The notes: generated by a model not told the origin, from the sequence alone. Positions 34,898-47,354 are shown, numbered from the stretch's first letter. The stretch is 64,000 bases of DNA from Acanthosoma haemorrhoidale (GCA_930367205.1 OV884011.1:115875866-115939865), one strand, 5' to 3'. Numbers and translations: made by a program.

Positions 34898-35983
34898 TTG
34901 GATACCCGGTCAGACTGTGTTAATAGCCGCTCTACCAGTGCGGCGAGATTGTTCATGGTAGTGAGCATAGCGCTCATCATACTCATCATAGCATCATTGT
35001 TGTTAGCGGGTTGAGGTAGAGGAGCTGGGAGTGCTACTTCCGGAGCCCTGGTGTTACCTGATGCCATCTGCGCATAGGAGGCAGTCTGTCGTGGTGGTGG
35101 GGGGGCAGTCATAAATGTAGCTTTTCTCGGCCCGGCTGTGAAATTCTGTGCCTGTTTCTTGATTTCTGCGGTCTCTAGGAGTTTAATCCTGTACGGGCAC
35201 TGTCGGTACGACGCGACATGATTTCCCCCGCAATTGGCGCATTTGAGAGGAATTGAAGCGTCCCTGGGGCAGTCTTTTATGTCGTGAGGTTGGCTGCACC
35301 TCACGCACTTGGCCTGCTTGAAGCAGTACCGTCTTGTATGGCCGTATTCCTGACAGTTAAGGCACATCGGAATGCCTCTTTTGTCATGAAAGGTGCTCAC
35401 TCTAAAGAGCACATTATTTATATGACGGAGTTGCTTTAAGTTCTCCGCCTTGAGAGTATGGTCGCCGATTACGAGAATCGGCTCGATCTCCGTCTTCCCG
35501 CCATTTTGGTCAGATCGCCTCAATCGATATACATCGATTATATTGCTACCCACGCTATTGATGTGGGCTTTTATCTCCTCAATCGGGTGAGAGAGATCGA
35601 AACCGTGTAGCAAGTACTTCTTGTTGGGCTTAGTACCACGGGGGGCGAACGTATGAAAGGGGATTTTTGATTCCCTAATTGCAGCAATTGTTTGCTGTTG
35701 GTCATGCACGCTGTGGCAGAGCACCTTTGTGTTCTGCTGTGTCTGTACTATTTTAAAGTTCTTGACGTTATTATCAGCTAGTAACCTCGTGAGGTCGTAG
35801 CTGTTAATCCGCCCTAATATTAGGGGGGGTGGTGATTTGGGGGCAACAGGGGCGGCGGATGTGCTGGCCTCGGACTGAGCTTTTGAGTTTAGGGGGGTGA
35901 AGGAATTGGAGGTACTTACTCCGGGGGCTTGTGGTAGAGTACGCTTTCGGCATACTCTCTTTGGATGATGAAAGTCATCGCAA
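34894..35983 (-). CDS. ORF1 gag-like zinc-knuckle protein, 5'-truncated
   Basis: The family II ORF1, whose protein would coat the element RNA and carry it to the target. About 362 codons are open from the 5' boundary to TGA at 34894-34896. Order: an N-terminal Ser/Pro/Ala-rich stretch (SNSFTPLNSKAQSEAST, then SAAPVAPKSPPPL) and a globular part starting GRINSYDLTRLLADNNVKNF. A PRE_C2HC-like segment follows (KKYLLHGFDLSHPIEEI, NIIDVYRLRRSDQ). Then come three CCHC knuckles (CLNCQEYGHTRRYC, CVRCSQPHDIKDC, CANCGGNHVASYRQC) and a Pro/Met/Asn-rich tail. There is no in-frame ATG in the surviving 5' part, so the true start was lost by 5' truncation. It overlaps ORF2 by four bases (ATGA). Confidence in family and role is high. 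Confidence 0.93.
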
Positions 35984-35993
35984 TTGAGGTTAG

Positions 35994-37277
35994 ATCATAA
36001 AATTGGATACTTCATTATTCTTAACACATGTAGTTTGGTGGGAAGGAAAGGTTCCAAACTTTTTTTTCTCAAGTTATTAATTCAAAGAATGCCACTACCC
36101 ATTGGTAAAGATTAGGGAGCAGTAAACATATTTTTTTACCCTGTAATGCCTAAGGTTCACCTTCACAAAGATTTTTAAGATAATTTATCTGGTAAGTCAT
36201 TCATTTAATTTAAAGATGAGTGACAATTTCTTCAAGTCAACATTAGCGTACAATTCTGACACTTAAGGTCCGTTTGCAGCTTTTTTTAAATATCGAAATT
36301 AAGTAGCTGGCGTAGTTATATTAACTGCTGCTTAAGTTCTGATGAATCATTTCACCAGTAATTGTACAATAACTTTTAATTTTAAACTTTAAAGTTAAGA
36401 TAATCATATTTGTTTAGAATGATCAAACCATCGAATTTCTATTGAACTTAGCTATATGGCTGAGAACAAAAACAATAGTTGATTTGATACAAGCCTCAAG
36501 TAGCCATAATGATTGTTTATTCGTGTAATGATATATGTTTATACATGTGCTTACGAAAATTAATAAGAAGTTAAGATATAATATTTACTAATTAAAGATT
36601 GTTACTTAATTTAAAAAGAAATTAGATAAAAAAGCAAAAATATTAAACTTTGTGGAGGGACAAGACGCCTAGTTTCCAAACCTTACTTTGACCAATGAAT
36701 AATGAGACGGATGAACAATTGGTTCACTTTTAGTACACCTTTATGTAACTGAATGGATTTATGGAGCATTAATGCAGAAGTATAACAATACTTGTTTTTG
36801 TTAGTTGTTAGACATTGTTGAAAAATTGATTGCACACTCAATGACTTATTGTATCTGAAGGGTGGAACTAGTACAGCTCAGAAAACTTGAATTCTTTGGA
36901 TAGCAAATAGTACATTTTCTGAAATAATAAAAAGAAGGCAGTGTTGCTTGCTTTATCATGCTACATCTCAAACCATGCAAACAAGATGAATTTTTGGACA
37001 CAAAATAGTAATAATTATAAGAAGTGGGAGGTGTACCTTGAAGTGAGCACTAACCTTTCTCATGAAGCTCGGAATGGGGTTTCATATTAAATAAGAATGA
37101 CTTCTAATGAACAGAAATCGATAAAGAAGAAATCAAAGAAAAACATAGGGATTGTGATTTAGAAGATGATGAAGTTCTAAATGATACCCCTAAAAGTAAT
37201 AAATCGAAGAAAAGAAAAAAACAAGTATTTACCATAAGGGATCGTCAGAGGATGAATTCAAGAAAGAAAGTACGTCA
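35994..37277. other. AT-rich spacer with a short coding-like stretch
   Basis: Mostly featureless. At about 37095-37240 a plus-strand frame reads as a strongly charged peptide (KEEIKEKHRDCDLEDDEVLN, then PKSNKSKKRKKQV), like a nuclear-localisation-rich protein. It lacks a start and any splice signal I could trust, and runs into the repeat at 37278. It could be a pseudogene scrap or simply A-rich sequence. A continuation of the older LINE of 30851-31810 was looked for right after 35993 and is not there. Confidence 0.4.
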
Positions 37278-37605
37278 AATTGCAAAAGCAGCGTAATAAG
37301 CTGATGGGAAACAGGCTTACGACGTGGAACACAATCCCCAACACAAAACACTCCGTAAGATCTTCTAAATTACTTTGACCTGTATCGATGTTTATCATTC
37401 ATACAGTATTTAAAATAGACATTAATAAACTGTACAAATTCAGACATACCCCAGGAATCCCAGCAGGATTGGGGATTGACACCACCCCTGCTAAGGACAA
37501 GAAAGATTCCCCACGTTGCTCCTGCAGCCATCCATATTACTGCTTGATATTAACAGCGACTGAAAGAGAGTGCGAGATCTCAAGGCCATTTCCGCATTAA
37601 ATTTT
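37278..37605. repeat. Inverted dispersed repeat, copy at 37.3 kb
   Basis: Inverted partner of 28710-29035. The end at 37605 (AGGCCATTTCCGC) matches the LINE C-terminal codons on the minus strand. A frame open for 70 codons at 37388-37600 on the plus strand matches the 28.7-kb antisense ORF with scattered amino-acid changes (for example TSPAKD to TTPAKD) and has a stop upstream. An imperfect tandem-like change near 37380 distinguishes the copies. Confidence 0.8.
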
Positions 37606-38962
37606 GTGACAAAATTTAAACTTATCACACTTAAACTTACAAATGTATAAATGATATATGATATAAAATATATCACAACTATACACTTAGTCATGAATGC
37701 CTTTACGTAACAATATAAGTAAGTTTGTCTCGAATATTAGTTTCAGTTATTATTATATTTCACGTATTTGTTAGTATGTGGTAGCATATCTTATATTTAT
37801 TTCACTAAATTTTAGATGAAAGATAACTTTTTCATTAGATTTTAGGATTAGTTTTTAACTATATATGAAAGAAGTTTATCACAGAGTGAAAAACAGAAGT
37901 ATTCTCCGTTCTAGAGGAACAACAGTTCAATGTAGCAGAGTTGAACCACAAGTTATTCATGTTTAAAGAGCAATTCCTGTTCTCAGGATTGAAGGGGCAA
38001 GGCTGGTCAAATAATCCCCATCGAGAAAATCCATCTTAGGAAGCAATCAGTCGTTAAGGGGCCTAGCCGCTGAAATGAATCGAAATTGGTTTTAAGGCCC
38101 AAATCTTCATGTTGCCCAATTTATTTTGTAATTATTGAATTAGGCATCGGATGGATGCTATCGCGGCAACTGGACACGGGATGGATTGCAAAAAAAAAAA
38201 AACGAATTCTGCTGGAAGTTGGTCTCGTACTCGTACATTCCTGGAGCAAAGCCGAGTTAGTTTACTAGATAGAACTTTCGGACGTGCAGTTTTCAAGACT
38301 TTTTTTTTTTATGTATACAATAACTGTGAAGTCTTATAGTAAACAGAAGTATGATTTTCAAAGCGTATTTTCATGACTTACTTTGGATTTCACCACACTT
38401 GTAAGCCATGGAAGATGGTCTTATACGATTCGGTTTGTGAGTACGTACAACAGTAGTGGCTGTACAAGCCGGCTCAATCTATGTGAAACTTAAAGGCATT
38501 GTACGGTTCAATCATGCATGTGCAAATTATCAAGGGGTTGGAATAAAAAGTTGTAATACTTTAAAATAATTTAAGGAACTCTCTCATTAAGATGATTACA
38601 GTCCGGTTATAATTTAAGTGATCTAAGCTAATGTGGCATGTATTTAATTTAATTTAAATTCTTAGCCAGTCCTGAATTGCTGTGGTTTGTTGATTGTTGG
38701 CTCGCCTATTCTTTGTCCTGCCATTGTTCCATTTCCGGGTGCTCGCCCGGCTGCTATATTCCGTCTCCTCCGTCATTATAGGAGGTTTAGTGAGAAAACA
38801 GAAAGAAACTGGTAAATGGTGGTTTCGGTTGGGAGATTTAGGCCTGTACGTCTCAAAACTGTATTTAATTTTTACCGGCCTGTGTTTATTTTAAACTTTG
38901 ATGCAGTAATAAGTATTGCCCCTTTGTTGACTATAATAAGTGTGGTCACGTTTCTAGACAAC
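37606..38962. other. Spacer, possible promoter-proximal region at its end
   Basis: 37606-38680 is AT-rich and featureless. From about 38690 to 38960 the sequence is less AT-rich and contains several CpGs (for example TGCTCGCCCGGCTGC). It leads into a candidate first coding exon at 38963. No TATA box or initiator could be singled out. Confidence 0.3.
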
Positions 38963-38977
38963 ATGGCGGTGGCCTCG
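38963..38977 (+). other. Candidate first coding exon of a host gene
   Basis: ATGGCGGTGGCCTCG followed directly by GTAAGTGG: a start codon in good context (CAAC before ATG, G after), four codons (Ala-Val-Ala-Ser) and a consensus 5' splice site. The upstream 250 bp are GC-richer than the surroundings, as at a 5' UTR. If real, the intron would begin at 38978 in phase 0 and would contain the LINE fragment at 39040 and the LTR at 39607. No downstream exon in matching phase was proven. Confidence 0.3.
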
Positions 38978-39039
38978 GTAAGTGGCGAGTTACAAATACC
39001 CTCCCCTCCCATTCTTTTGTTCTATCATGTTTATTGAAT

Positions 39040-39415
39040 TGAATATTCTTTATTGTGCAATAATTACAATCTGCCTTTTATAAGGCAATAATAATACAGA
39101 TAAATGATCTCATTCATACCATATTTACAGCATCATTCACTCGCTCATTCATACAATAGGACATGATTGGAGAAACTGGCCATTGCCAGGACTCCCACTG
39201 TCACGCGTTTATAGTAGGTCACGAGGCCACTGCCGTTTCAGTCTCCGAGGAGGATTATAGGGATGAGTGGCGCAGTGCAATGACTGTGCTACAGGATTAG
39301 GGTGGTTGGAAAGGCTACCGTGGAATTTCATAAACTTGGAAGGGATGAGTTCTAGAATGTAGGGTATATTAAGATCGTTATGAAGGGTTTTGTTGCTGAC
39401 ATAATAAGGAATCAT
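39040..39415 (-). mobile_element. LINE family I fragment, 3' end
   Basis: C-terminal codons and shortened 3' UTR of family I on the minus strand. The reading YYVSNKTLHNDLNIPYILEL, then SKFMKFHGSLSNHPNPVAQS and YNPPRRLKRQWPRDLL, is close to the end of the ORF2 at 59028. In the UTR about 180 bp, corresponding to about 58805-58980 of the full copy, are missing, leaving the CATTCATACAATA and GGACATGATT segments joined. There is no poly-T at the left end. The in-frame extension to 39544 beyond YYVSN is flanking DNA. Confidence 0.88.
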
Positions 39416-39606
39416 GTTTATTAATGGTGGTGTTCGATAGGTAAATTTAAATAAATTTTGGGATACGAAGAAATTGTATTTTGTAAGTATAATCGTGGGA
39501 AGTATGCAAAACAAAATGAAATGTATGGCTTTCTTTTGACACACGATATTTTACAAGCTATTTCGCATTTTATTTTTTGCTTTTCCAACTATGATTGAAG
39601 ATACAT

Positions 39607-40468
39607 TGTCGGGTCGTCACGAGGGAGGTGCCTGGTTACCCTAGCCCTTGTGGCAAGTGAGGGTTGTTTGAGTTTATAACCTGGACATCCGTTTCATGAC
39701 GGCGTTACTATCTGACTCCATTTTTTGATAGGTATGTGCCCCGACAATGCACGATGTTCAGGAGAAGAGGTATAGGGTTGGTAGGTAGTTTGTGTGGTCT
39801 TGGAATGACCACGAATTCACACTCGGTATCTGAGGGTAGGCGAAAACCGTCCGGATCCCAAAGGCGAGTGTGAACCGGGGAGAGGCAGACTGGATTACCG
39901 CAGGAGGCTGGTCGGAAAATTTGCAAGGCCACGGCAACCGTCGTCCGCGAGGAAGAGGTCTCTCCCAAGGAGGTGCTAGTTTTAGCAAGACGAAGGCAGA
40001 TATTCTCACTAGGAAGGTGTGGGGTCTGAATTCACCGGACTAAAACATAGTGAGGTGAGGAGAAAGAGATGTAGGGGTTTTTCATAAGGAAGAAGACCAA
40101 ATTCTTGAATACTGTCGCAGCTGCAAGTCGGGTAGCTTCGCTCGGAGGAGAGTGAATTACAGCCCAAGATCTGCCCCTATTTATAGTTAGTGGTGGCTCG
40201 TTAGGGCCAATCATTTCCCCTCGTTGTTGTAACCAATGAGGTCCCAGTATGCGGTAGGGCTTTGTGTAGCAGCTGAAGGCTGACCCAGGAGGCCGCCTCT
40301 ACTTGTTGATGGGTAGGGTTTAACCCCCGGCTTGCAACTTGTGACATCTTTATTGTTTACAAATTTACAATGATTTATTTATGTTATTTACATTTGTCTA
40401 AATTAATTTACAATATATATATAATAGAGTATAGGGTGATTTATCTTATGTAGTTATCGGTCGCTACA
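39607..40468 (-). mobile_element. Solo gypsy-type LTR 3 (divergent subfamily)
   Basis: An 862-bp LTR, TGTCGGG to CGCTACA on the plus strand, flanked by a perfect 5-bp duplication TACAT (39602-39606 and 40469-40473). It shares ends and the GGAGTCAGAT segment (complemented) with the other LTRs. It has its own central part, including GGTCTTGGAATGACCACGAA and the CACTCGGTATCTGAGGG block that also appear inside the chimeric element at 10.5 kb. It lacks the CAATTGTCGG repeat cluster. Short ORFs inside it are shadows. Confidence 0.92.
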
Positions 40469-40473
40469 TACAT

Positions 40474-42690
40474 TAAAAAATCGTAATGCAGAAAATCTTT
40501 CTGCATGCAGAATTCTTTCTATGAAACAATACGATAGACATCACGTATGATTGTTTGCCAATATTTTGGCTATTGAACAATTTTATTTGATTAGATGATT
40601 TTCAATTGATTAGTTGGTGGGTTTTATTTCGGCTTAAAACCTAACATAGCGGCGTAAAACGGGACATCAACGCCATCGTTAAATTTATATGGGTTGTCTA
40701 CCACTACACAATCGTGCCCGTCGATTAAATACTCACACGAAAGACTCCGGAGCTGGCCAGATCACAGGAAACAACCCAGTCCCACTTGTCAGGCGGTGAT
40801 GATTTTTAGTGAAGAAGAACTTTTACCCAATGAAATGGCGTCATTATGGCCAAAAACACCGTAGCTTTTTCAAAATAATTTATTAAAATATTATAAGAAA
40901 CTTACATCTCTCGATATTGTTCTGCTATCTTAGAACATATTTACAGACTGACAAGATCGCCATGAATGAAACTATATTATCATCATCCGTCCGGCTCTGC
41001 GACAATGACGATTGGGATGTTTCAATTCGTTGCATGCTTTATTCGGTTGATCATTCAGCACGGAACATGCTTCGTCGGATTTTAGGACGAATTACGAATG
41101 ATTAAATGACAGGCCAATCAGTTTGTCTTCCTAGAAATAAGTATATTTGTTAGCAAGCGAGCGCTTCTGGATGCGGAGTAAAACTGTATTAGTAAACGGT
41201 ATAGGAGAATACCTGCACAGTATAGGAGAATACCTGCACAGGATATTATAGGACCTTGAGGAGGCAGGGTCTAAGGTAAGTTTCCATGGTAGCGTCTAAT
41301 TAAGGAAAGGTATTAGACGCTGGGATCCGAGGAGCCCATTAGGGATTGGAATAGGTATAAATCTTTAGACTGCCGTTACGGTTTGTTATTCATACGTTTG
41401 TGCTTTAGCGGTTTCAGGAAACCAATTATTGTTGTCAAACCTCCTGGCAAACCGAGTTTCTCCTATAGTCCTCTGCTATAAATAGGTAGCTTTATTCTAT
41501 CGATCCGCTCAACTTAACAACTTAAGAATCAAAATCAACTTGATTGGCCCCATTTGTTATTGCTGTGCCCGAAGTGAGTAGGGGGGGGGGGCTCTACTTC
41601 AAAACAGGAACCCAGTTTGGGCGAGGAGGATATTTAAAAATAAATAAACTACTACTGTCGCTAGACTAGGCATTTTCTTTTTTTTTGGTTAAAAGATATT
41701 TTTATATATATATTTTTTTTAATGGATTGTGAAATAAAATCGCCAGATTTCAAAACGTATTAACCTGATTGTCAGTATTTTATTGTTAAGGTATCTCAGT
41801 AACTAATAATTGACTCTTATTTAAATAACTAAAAATTGATATAAAAACAAAAATCAGCTCTATTGAAAGCGCTAGTTCAGTTAGAATAATGACGATAATT
41901 AAAAAATGAAATCTTGAATATGTTCCAAGCTGAGACTTGATAAATCCAAAAGTTCGTGACGCGTGCCCGACATTCATCATCAAGTTTACTTTTTTTTGTT
42001 AATGGGGTCTTGTTACCATTAAAATTACAGATCGATTAAATCGTTTTTACAATCGCTATGACAGAAAATACATTCAATATTGTGCAAAGAGCCTAAGTAA
42101 AGCTAAAGCCTCCCTCTTTAGACTCAGCAATAAATAATCAAACATAGATACTTAGGGCACTAATATTTATTAGGCAATTCAAAGCAACTTTACTCTAATC
42201 ATAGTTATTAAAATTTTTTTTAGAGGATTCTTAATTATCAGCCATCCACCTATGCCTAGATATATGTTGATAGTGGACACAGAAACATTGACCTGAAATT
42301 ATAAACCATTATTTGTGTACTTCACAAAACCATGGAATAGGCTTATTTGTAGATTTAGGTGACTGTTATTTGTAGAAAATGAGATTTTGAGTTTGTAGTC
42401 AAAGTTTAGAGAGCGAGAGCCCTGTGAGTATTTTTGTCTCTTATTATTTAATATTTATTTTTAGTTATAAATCCCTCCTTACTTTCTAGGTTTAAAATTG
42501 TTTTCCAATTCAACAAGATGTGCTTAATTGGGGGTGCCACTAGTATATGATGGTTACTAATCCGAAACTCCTTTGTCTTCACAGCAAGCAACCGAGGAGT
42601 GGTACTTTCTAATTGCTTGCTAAGTAAACGGGTAGAACAGCTGCATGAAGAAAATAGTGAAAAGGACTTTATTCGCATATGAATGAAGGA
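40474..42690. other. AT-rich spacer with small tandem repeat
   Basis: A perfect 21-bp direct duplication, TATAGGAGAATACCTGCACA(G), lies at 41200-41241. A G run is at about 41581-41592. A 62-codon ORF at 40917-41105 has no recognised domain. No gene is called. Confidence 0.45.
41200..41241. repeat. 21-bp tandem duplication
   Basis: Two identical adjacent 21-bp units starting TATAGGAGAATACC at 41200 and 41221. Confidence 0.9.
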
Positions 42691-45600
42691 AGGTAACTTT
42701 ATAGCTTACTTTATAATTATCCGTGATTTGCAATGGAGTACTTTTTAAGATCATTGTAGACAGTTTCCCCCCCCCCACTAATGAGTAGTAATGAACTTCA
42801 TCAAGATTCATACGGAAAAGGAGAATCAGGGTTTATTTACTTTCACCCTTACCCGCGATCGTAACCCCACAACGGAGTTTCGCTTGATGCAGGGTCATAG
42901 GGTTAATTTGACACCTGCCGTGCGCGTGTTCCAATGCAGTTGGGATTTCCGCACCGGCCAGCGTACCTTTAATTATTCAAGAAAAGTTAAAACAAACTAA
43001 CACATTTTAAACTATTGTAATAACATTAATTTACAACCTATAAAAAGGAACGTCAGAACCAAAACAAACCAATTACTATTCTGTTTACAATTTCTTGAAA
43101 CTGCTTAAAAGTATATTTATTACAGTTAACAGAATTTTATACTCTTCTGCAACTAAAATTTACTTATCCTAACTTTACAGGTGTTGCTTATTCACATATT
43201 TACATATATATTGATTCCACAAGTTGTAAATGAGATCTGTGGAATCCCTCAACGAGTGTGCCCTACAGCAGGAGAATAAGGCTCAACATATATTTTAATC
43301 AGCTGTGTAAATTTTGCTGAAAACGTTTTATAAAACCTTGTAAATGAAAGTTTTCGTTTACTCTTCCGGCTCCACAAACGCAGCGAGGTGTTACATCTAC
43401 TGCCTGCAACATAAGTTTAGTAGAGAAAAAATAATATTAGTTGATAGAATTGTCTAGGTGAGAATTAGCTAGGTGCGTCTCCTTTACCAACGGTTATAAG
43501 GAGAATCGAGAGGCAATAAACCTCTGGGTTGTCCTTCAAGGCATCGAGGAAGAGTCACGTCCCAGCTTGATTCTAAAGAGGTGTAAAAAAATACATTTTT
43601 ACGCAAAAAACTATTTAAACAAATCATATCATATTGAAAAGTTGATTTATAATAAAGAGATTCTTTCCATTTATCAAGATAAATTACTTTGGGTTAGAAA
43701 CAATTGGGACAAAATGAAATTTAATTAAATTTCATTATAATTACATTATAATCGTACGTCAACGAAGTATATTATTAGCTAAAGAAGTAATGTAACCTGT
43801 AATGTAAGAAGTAATCTAACCTGTACGTTAGTTTGAGTAATTAAATGGTTAAATAGTATTAAATAAAAATAGTTTGAATAGAATGTGGTATTCGGAGAAA
43901 ATTAACGGAATCCGGGGTATGAAAACTGATTCCACGATATCACATCCTGAAAAAATGGTAAGGACTTTATTTGAAACCAGGTGTCGCTACTTTGTTTAGT
44001 ACCAGAATCCGCAATAGCATTATTATTGCTTTACAGTGATTGTGGGTTGGAGTTTTTGGTGGATTGAAATTCCAATTTTTCATAATGCAGTCTGGGTGAG
44101 GTTGGTTAGTGGATGTGTATAAGCCATCGATCTCTGTTCATATTTACTCAAGACCCATGAATCATTGTAGACCATGTAGGTTGGGATAATGTTCTGGGTC
44201 AAAAATCTCTTGTGACACTCTAATTGGGCAGGCATGATTCTATCTTGAAGTTATAGAAACACGTGAGACTGGGGACACTTCTCACTCCACGTTGTGCGTA
44301 GCTCCTACTGTGAGCCCTTTGAAAGCCTTTAGTCGAGAGAAGGATATTTCTATTACTTTTATTTACAAAAACCCTACCAAGATTTGTAAATCTGTCTTGG
44401 AGCTGTAGTTAAAGAAGACACATCATTAACAGAACCACAAGTCTCTTAAAGAACTTAATTAACCGAAATGGGTTAAGAAAAATTAATAAATAGGTTTAGA
44501 TTTTGCCATAGGCAAGTTTTAGGTCGCTTGCAAGCTCAAGCTTTCATAATGCGTTCTATTATGCAACTCATCTGTAAATGAAGAATTAGGCAAGAAGGGA
44601 AGACGAACCCACTTGTGGAACTAGGGAGGATTAATATGTGCTATCTTAGACAAGTTTTAAGTATTTTGTAATCATAAGTTTTGAAAACTATTTCTCACTC
44701 AACATGAAACTAATATGACATACTGCGAAGTAAAATTTTAGCGCGTATGTCTTATTACACTTGGAAATAAACTGATGAATGGGTTCAGACATTAAGCTTA
44801 TTTAGATCTGTTGATGTCTATTTAGTGCACCTGTGCAATATATCCAAGGAAAATTTTAGTTTCCTATGCCTACTTGCCACAAAATAACCCCAAAAAATTA
44901 TATTTTCCTATACCGTTCTCTCTAAACTCTTAAATTCTACGATTTTCTCCACTTACCATTGGGAGCTTCTATTTTTTCTTGTCCTTTGCTCTTGAGACAC
45001 TGAAATCAGTCATTGAATAGTATTATGAATTATAATTTATTATTCAATTGTTGAAAATTTGTATATGTGTTGTAATTGATTGAAAGTGGTGTAAATACAA
45101 ATTTAACCTTAAGTGTGATTGCTACGTGAACAGTTAGGATTGGATAGTAAGAATGATACCCTAGTGCCTGAGAATTGAGACCCGTAAGCAATTGATTTGG
45201 AAAGGTACGTGGTAACATACTCGAGTATACCTGTGGGGGTTCCCCTAGTTGCAGGTGATATTGCTCGCTCAGCTGGGAACTAGGTAGCCCTTTTACAAAC
45301 ATCTCAACTGTCAGTGAAACTTTCTCAATTTTTCAGATAGAGGTAAATAGTGTTCAGCTCGCTTATATATTTGGGTTTCTAAAAATGTGCACGGTTTACG
45401 AGGTAAATAACAAACCTATTTTCCAAACTACATAATGGATTATTTTTTTGTATTAGCTTTTAGACGTGCCAATAACCATGAATGAATACATTTCGTTAAT
45501 CAATCAATAAATATGCTAAATGTTGTATTTCTTCCAATCAGAATGGAATAACCCTAAGTCTTTCATATTATAGTTGTTTCTTGATGTCAGTATTTTATAG

Positions 45601-47178
45601 AAGTAAAAGTCGCATTACTTTGTCAGCTGCTCTCCTTGAGGCATGTTGTATTTCTTGACTAGTCGAGATTTCTTCATATTGTTCTGAAAAGTTCTGTTTG
45701 ATAACTTAAAGTGTAGCGATTGGATCATCATGGCTTCCAGTTCTCATTCGTTGCAACATGTAGAAAAGATACTGAGCTAAGTTCTGACATCTATATTGGT
45801 TTATTCTTCTCTGTCCTTTCGTTTGTTTGATCATATCATCCTCGAATTTATAATGAAATGAGTTGTACAGCGGTTCAGTAAATTATTGTACGGGTAGAGT
45901 ATGTGGTGCGCAGGCCGGAGCAGAACCTTATTTCCTACATCGATGTGCTGATACTAATAGTAACTTCGGATGAATGCTCACAAATGCATTTAAGTATCAA
46001 GTTTTAAAGTTTTGTTATCGGGTCGACCGTTTCATTTAGGTTTCTCCTATTCCGGTTGGCTAAAAAACGTGGTACTGAGTATGGTTGTATAAGTATACTG
46101 TAGCAAATGTTTGGGGGTCCACGGTCCAATATATGTAATATCTTCACCAACTATATTATAAATAATACTATTGACTGTTTACTTGACCCATACGGTCCTA
46201 ATAGATCAATAAAACACGTGGTTAATGGGTAAGCTGAGAGTGGTTGCATAAAAGCGCGATAGGGTATTATTTCATGTGTCATTAATATATTGAAATGACC
46301 TATATTATAGGTAGATAGCGTATGAGTTGAGAAGCATGCGGGTGGGCGTGTTTAAATTATACACAGATGCAGTTCTGAGAATAAATATAAATTCATTTAT
46401 TTAACTTTTACAAAATGTTAAAACTCTAAAACGATCACTTGTCCTCTTAACGGAATTTTAAATATTATCAAGAGTTTATTAATGCTTCAAACGGATTACC
46501 AGTTTTCTAAAACTCAAAATATATCCATGTGCATGTTGATGGAATGCCGATATAAGGCAAAGTTATGTAATGTGGTGTATAATATCACAAATTAAATAAA
46601 TATCATAATGACATTTAAGAAGAAAATGTATAGGTAAAATAACAATTAGTTTTGTGAAACATAAATCTACAACGAGTAAATGGCTCAACGACACTTCTGA
46701 ATGTTTGACAAGAACCAGTTTTCCGAAACATAGCTGTTTTTTATTTAGTTTTTTAGTTAGCTGTTAATTTTTCTTTTGTATCTAGCTAATAAATATTGCC
46801 AACAACATGTTCGAATCAAGCATACAATCCTTTCCTAGCTGCTGCAACAGTGACGCTCACAACCCCTCCTCTGCCGTTGTCCCTTATTGACGTTCTCCTA
46901 CCTATTTATAGTAGCTTATATATCCCTCTCAGTGTATTGTTACTGATCCGCCATTTTCTTTGCTGGCTATCTCACAACTTGAATAACCCTTGCAATCTTT
47001 TCATTGGCTCAAATCCTAAGTCTACATTATTTTTTAATTTGCTGACTGTCCATTAAAAACATGGCTATTACATGAATTTCGTGTTGATTGTTCTTGTTAT
47101 GTATATCTATTCGAGATATCTTATGTAATACTAAACCGTATTTCTACGTCGTAATGATTTTTTTAATTTATTTTCCAG
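42691..47178. other. Long AT-rich spacer
   Basis: No gene or element family was recognised in 4.5 kb. ORFs of 69-90 codons (42791-43000 plus, 45030-45302 minus, 46796-47056 plus) have no domain, splice or start support. A sequence near 45866-45900 (CAGCGGTTCAGTAAATTA after a TA) resembles a Tc1-type terminal repeat, but no partner end was found. Confidence 0.4.
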
Positions 47179-47232
47179 GATACTAGACGAACAGCACGAA
47201 GTGGTGGGCGAACTGCACTGAAATTTTCAAAG
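47179..47232 (+). other. Candidate short internal exon of a host gene
   Basis: A 54-bp segment after a long pyrimidine tract and TTTTCCAG, ending AAG before GTATAG. The only frame without a stop begins in phase 0 and ends in phase 0: DTRRTARSGGRTALKFSK. The acceptor is excellent; the donor is acceptable. The next exon-like island (48243) cannot follow directly because its open frame needs two bases of a split codon, so if both are real a further exon or another splice choice is needed. Confidence 0.3.
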
Positions 47233-47354
47233 GTATAGTCTCCTGAACAATGTATATTTGGGATTGAACTTTTATTGACTTTTCGTATAGAACTGCTCAG
47301 AATGACATTGTAGCCGAATAGGACATAAGGTGCAGTACAGAAACCTTAAGCCTG

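Larger units (their letters stand above)
31811..35983 (-). mobile_element. LINE family II, nearly full-length copy
   Basis: A 4.17-kb Jockey-clade non-LTR retrotransposon on the minus strand. From its 5' end it has a 5'-truncated ORF1 (34894-35983), ORF2 (32231-34897), a 3' UTR (about 31872-32230) and a long poly-A tail (T run 31811-31869, one G within). A 10-bp direct repeat, TTGAAGTTAG at 31801-31810 and TTGAGGTTAG at 35984-35993 (one mismatch), is the likely target duplication. It sits in an older relative (30851-31810), but that relative does not continue beyond 35993. One nonsense codon in ORF2 and the missing 5' end make it non-autonomous, although otherwise it is very well preserved. 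Confidence 0.93.

Noticed and set aside
45866..45900. Tc1-like terminal repeat after a TA
   Set aside because: No inverted partner and no transposase nearby; a single 30-bp resemblance is not enough.
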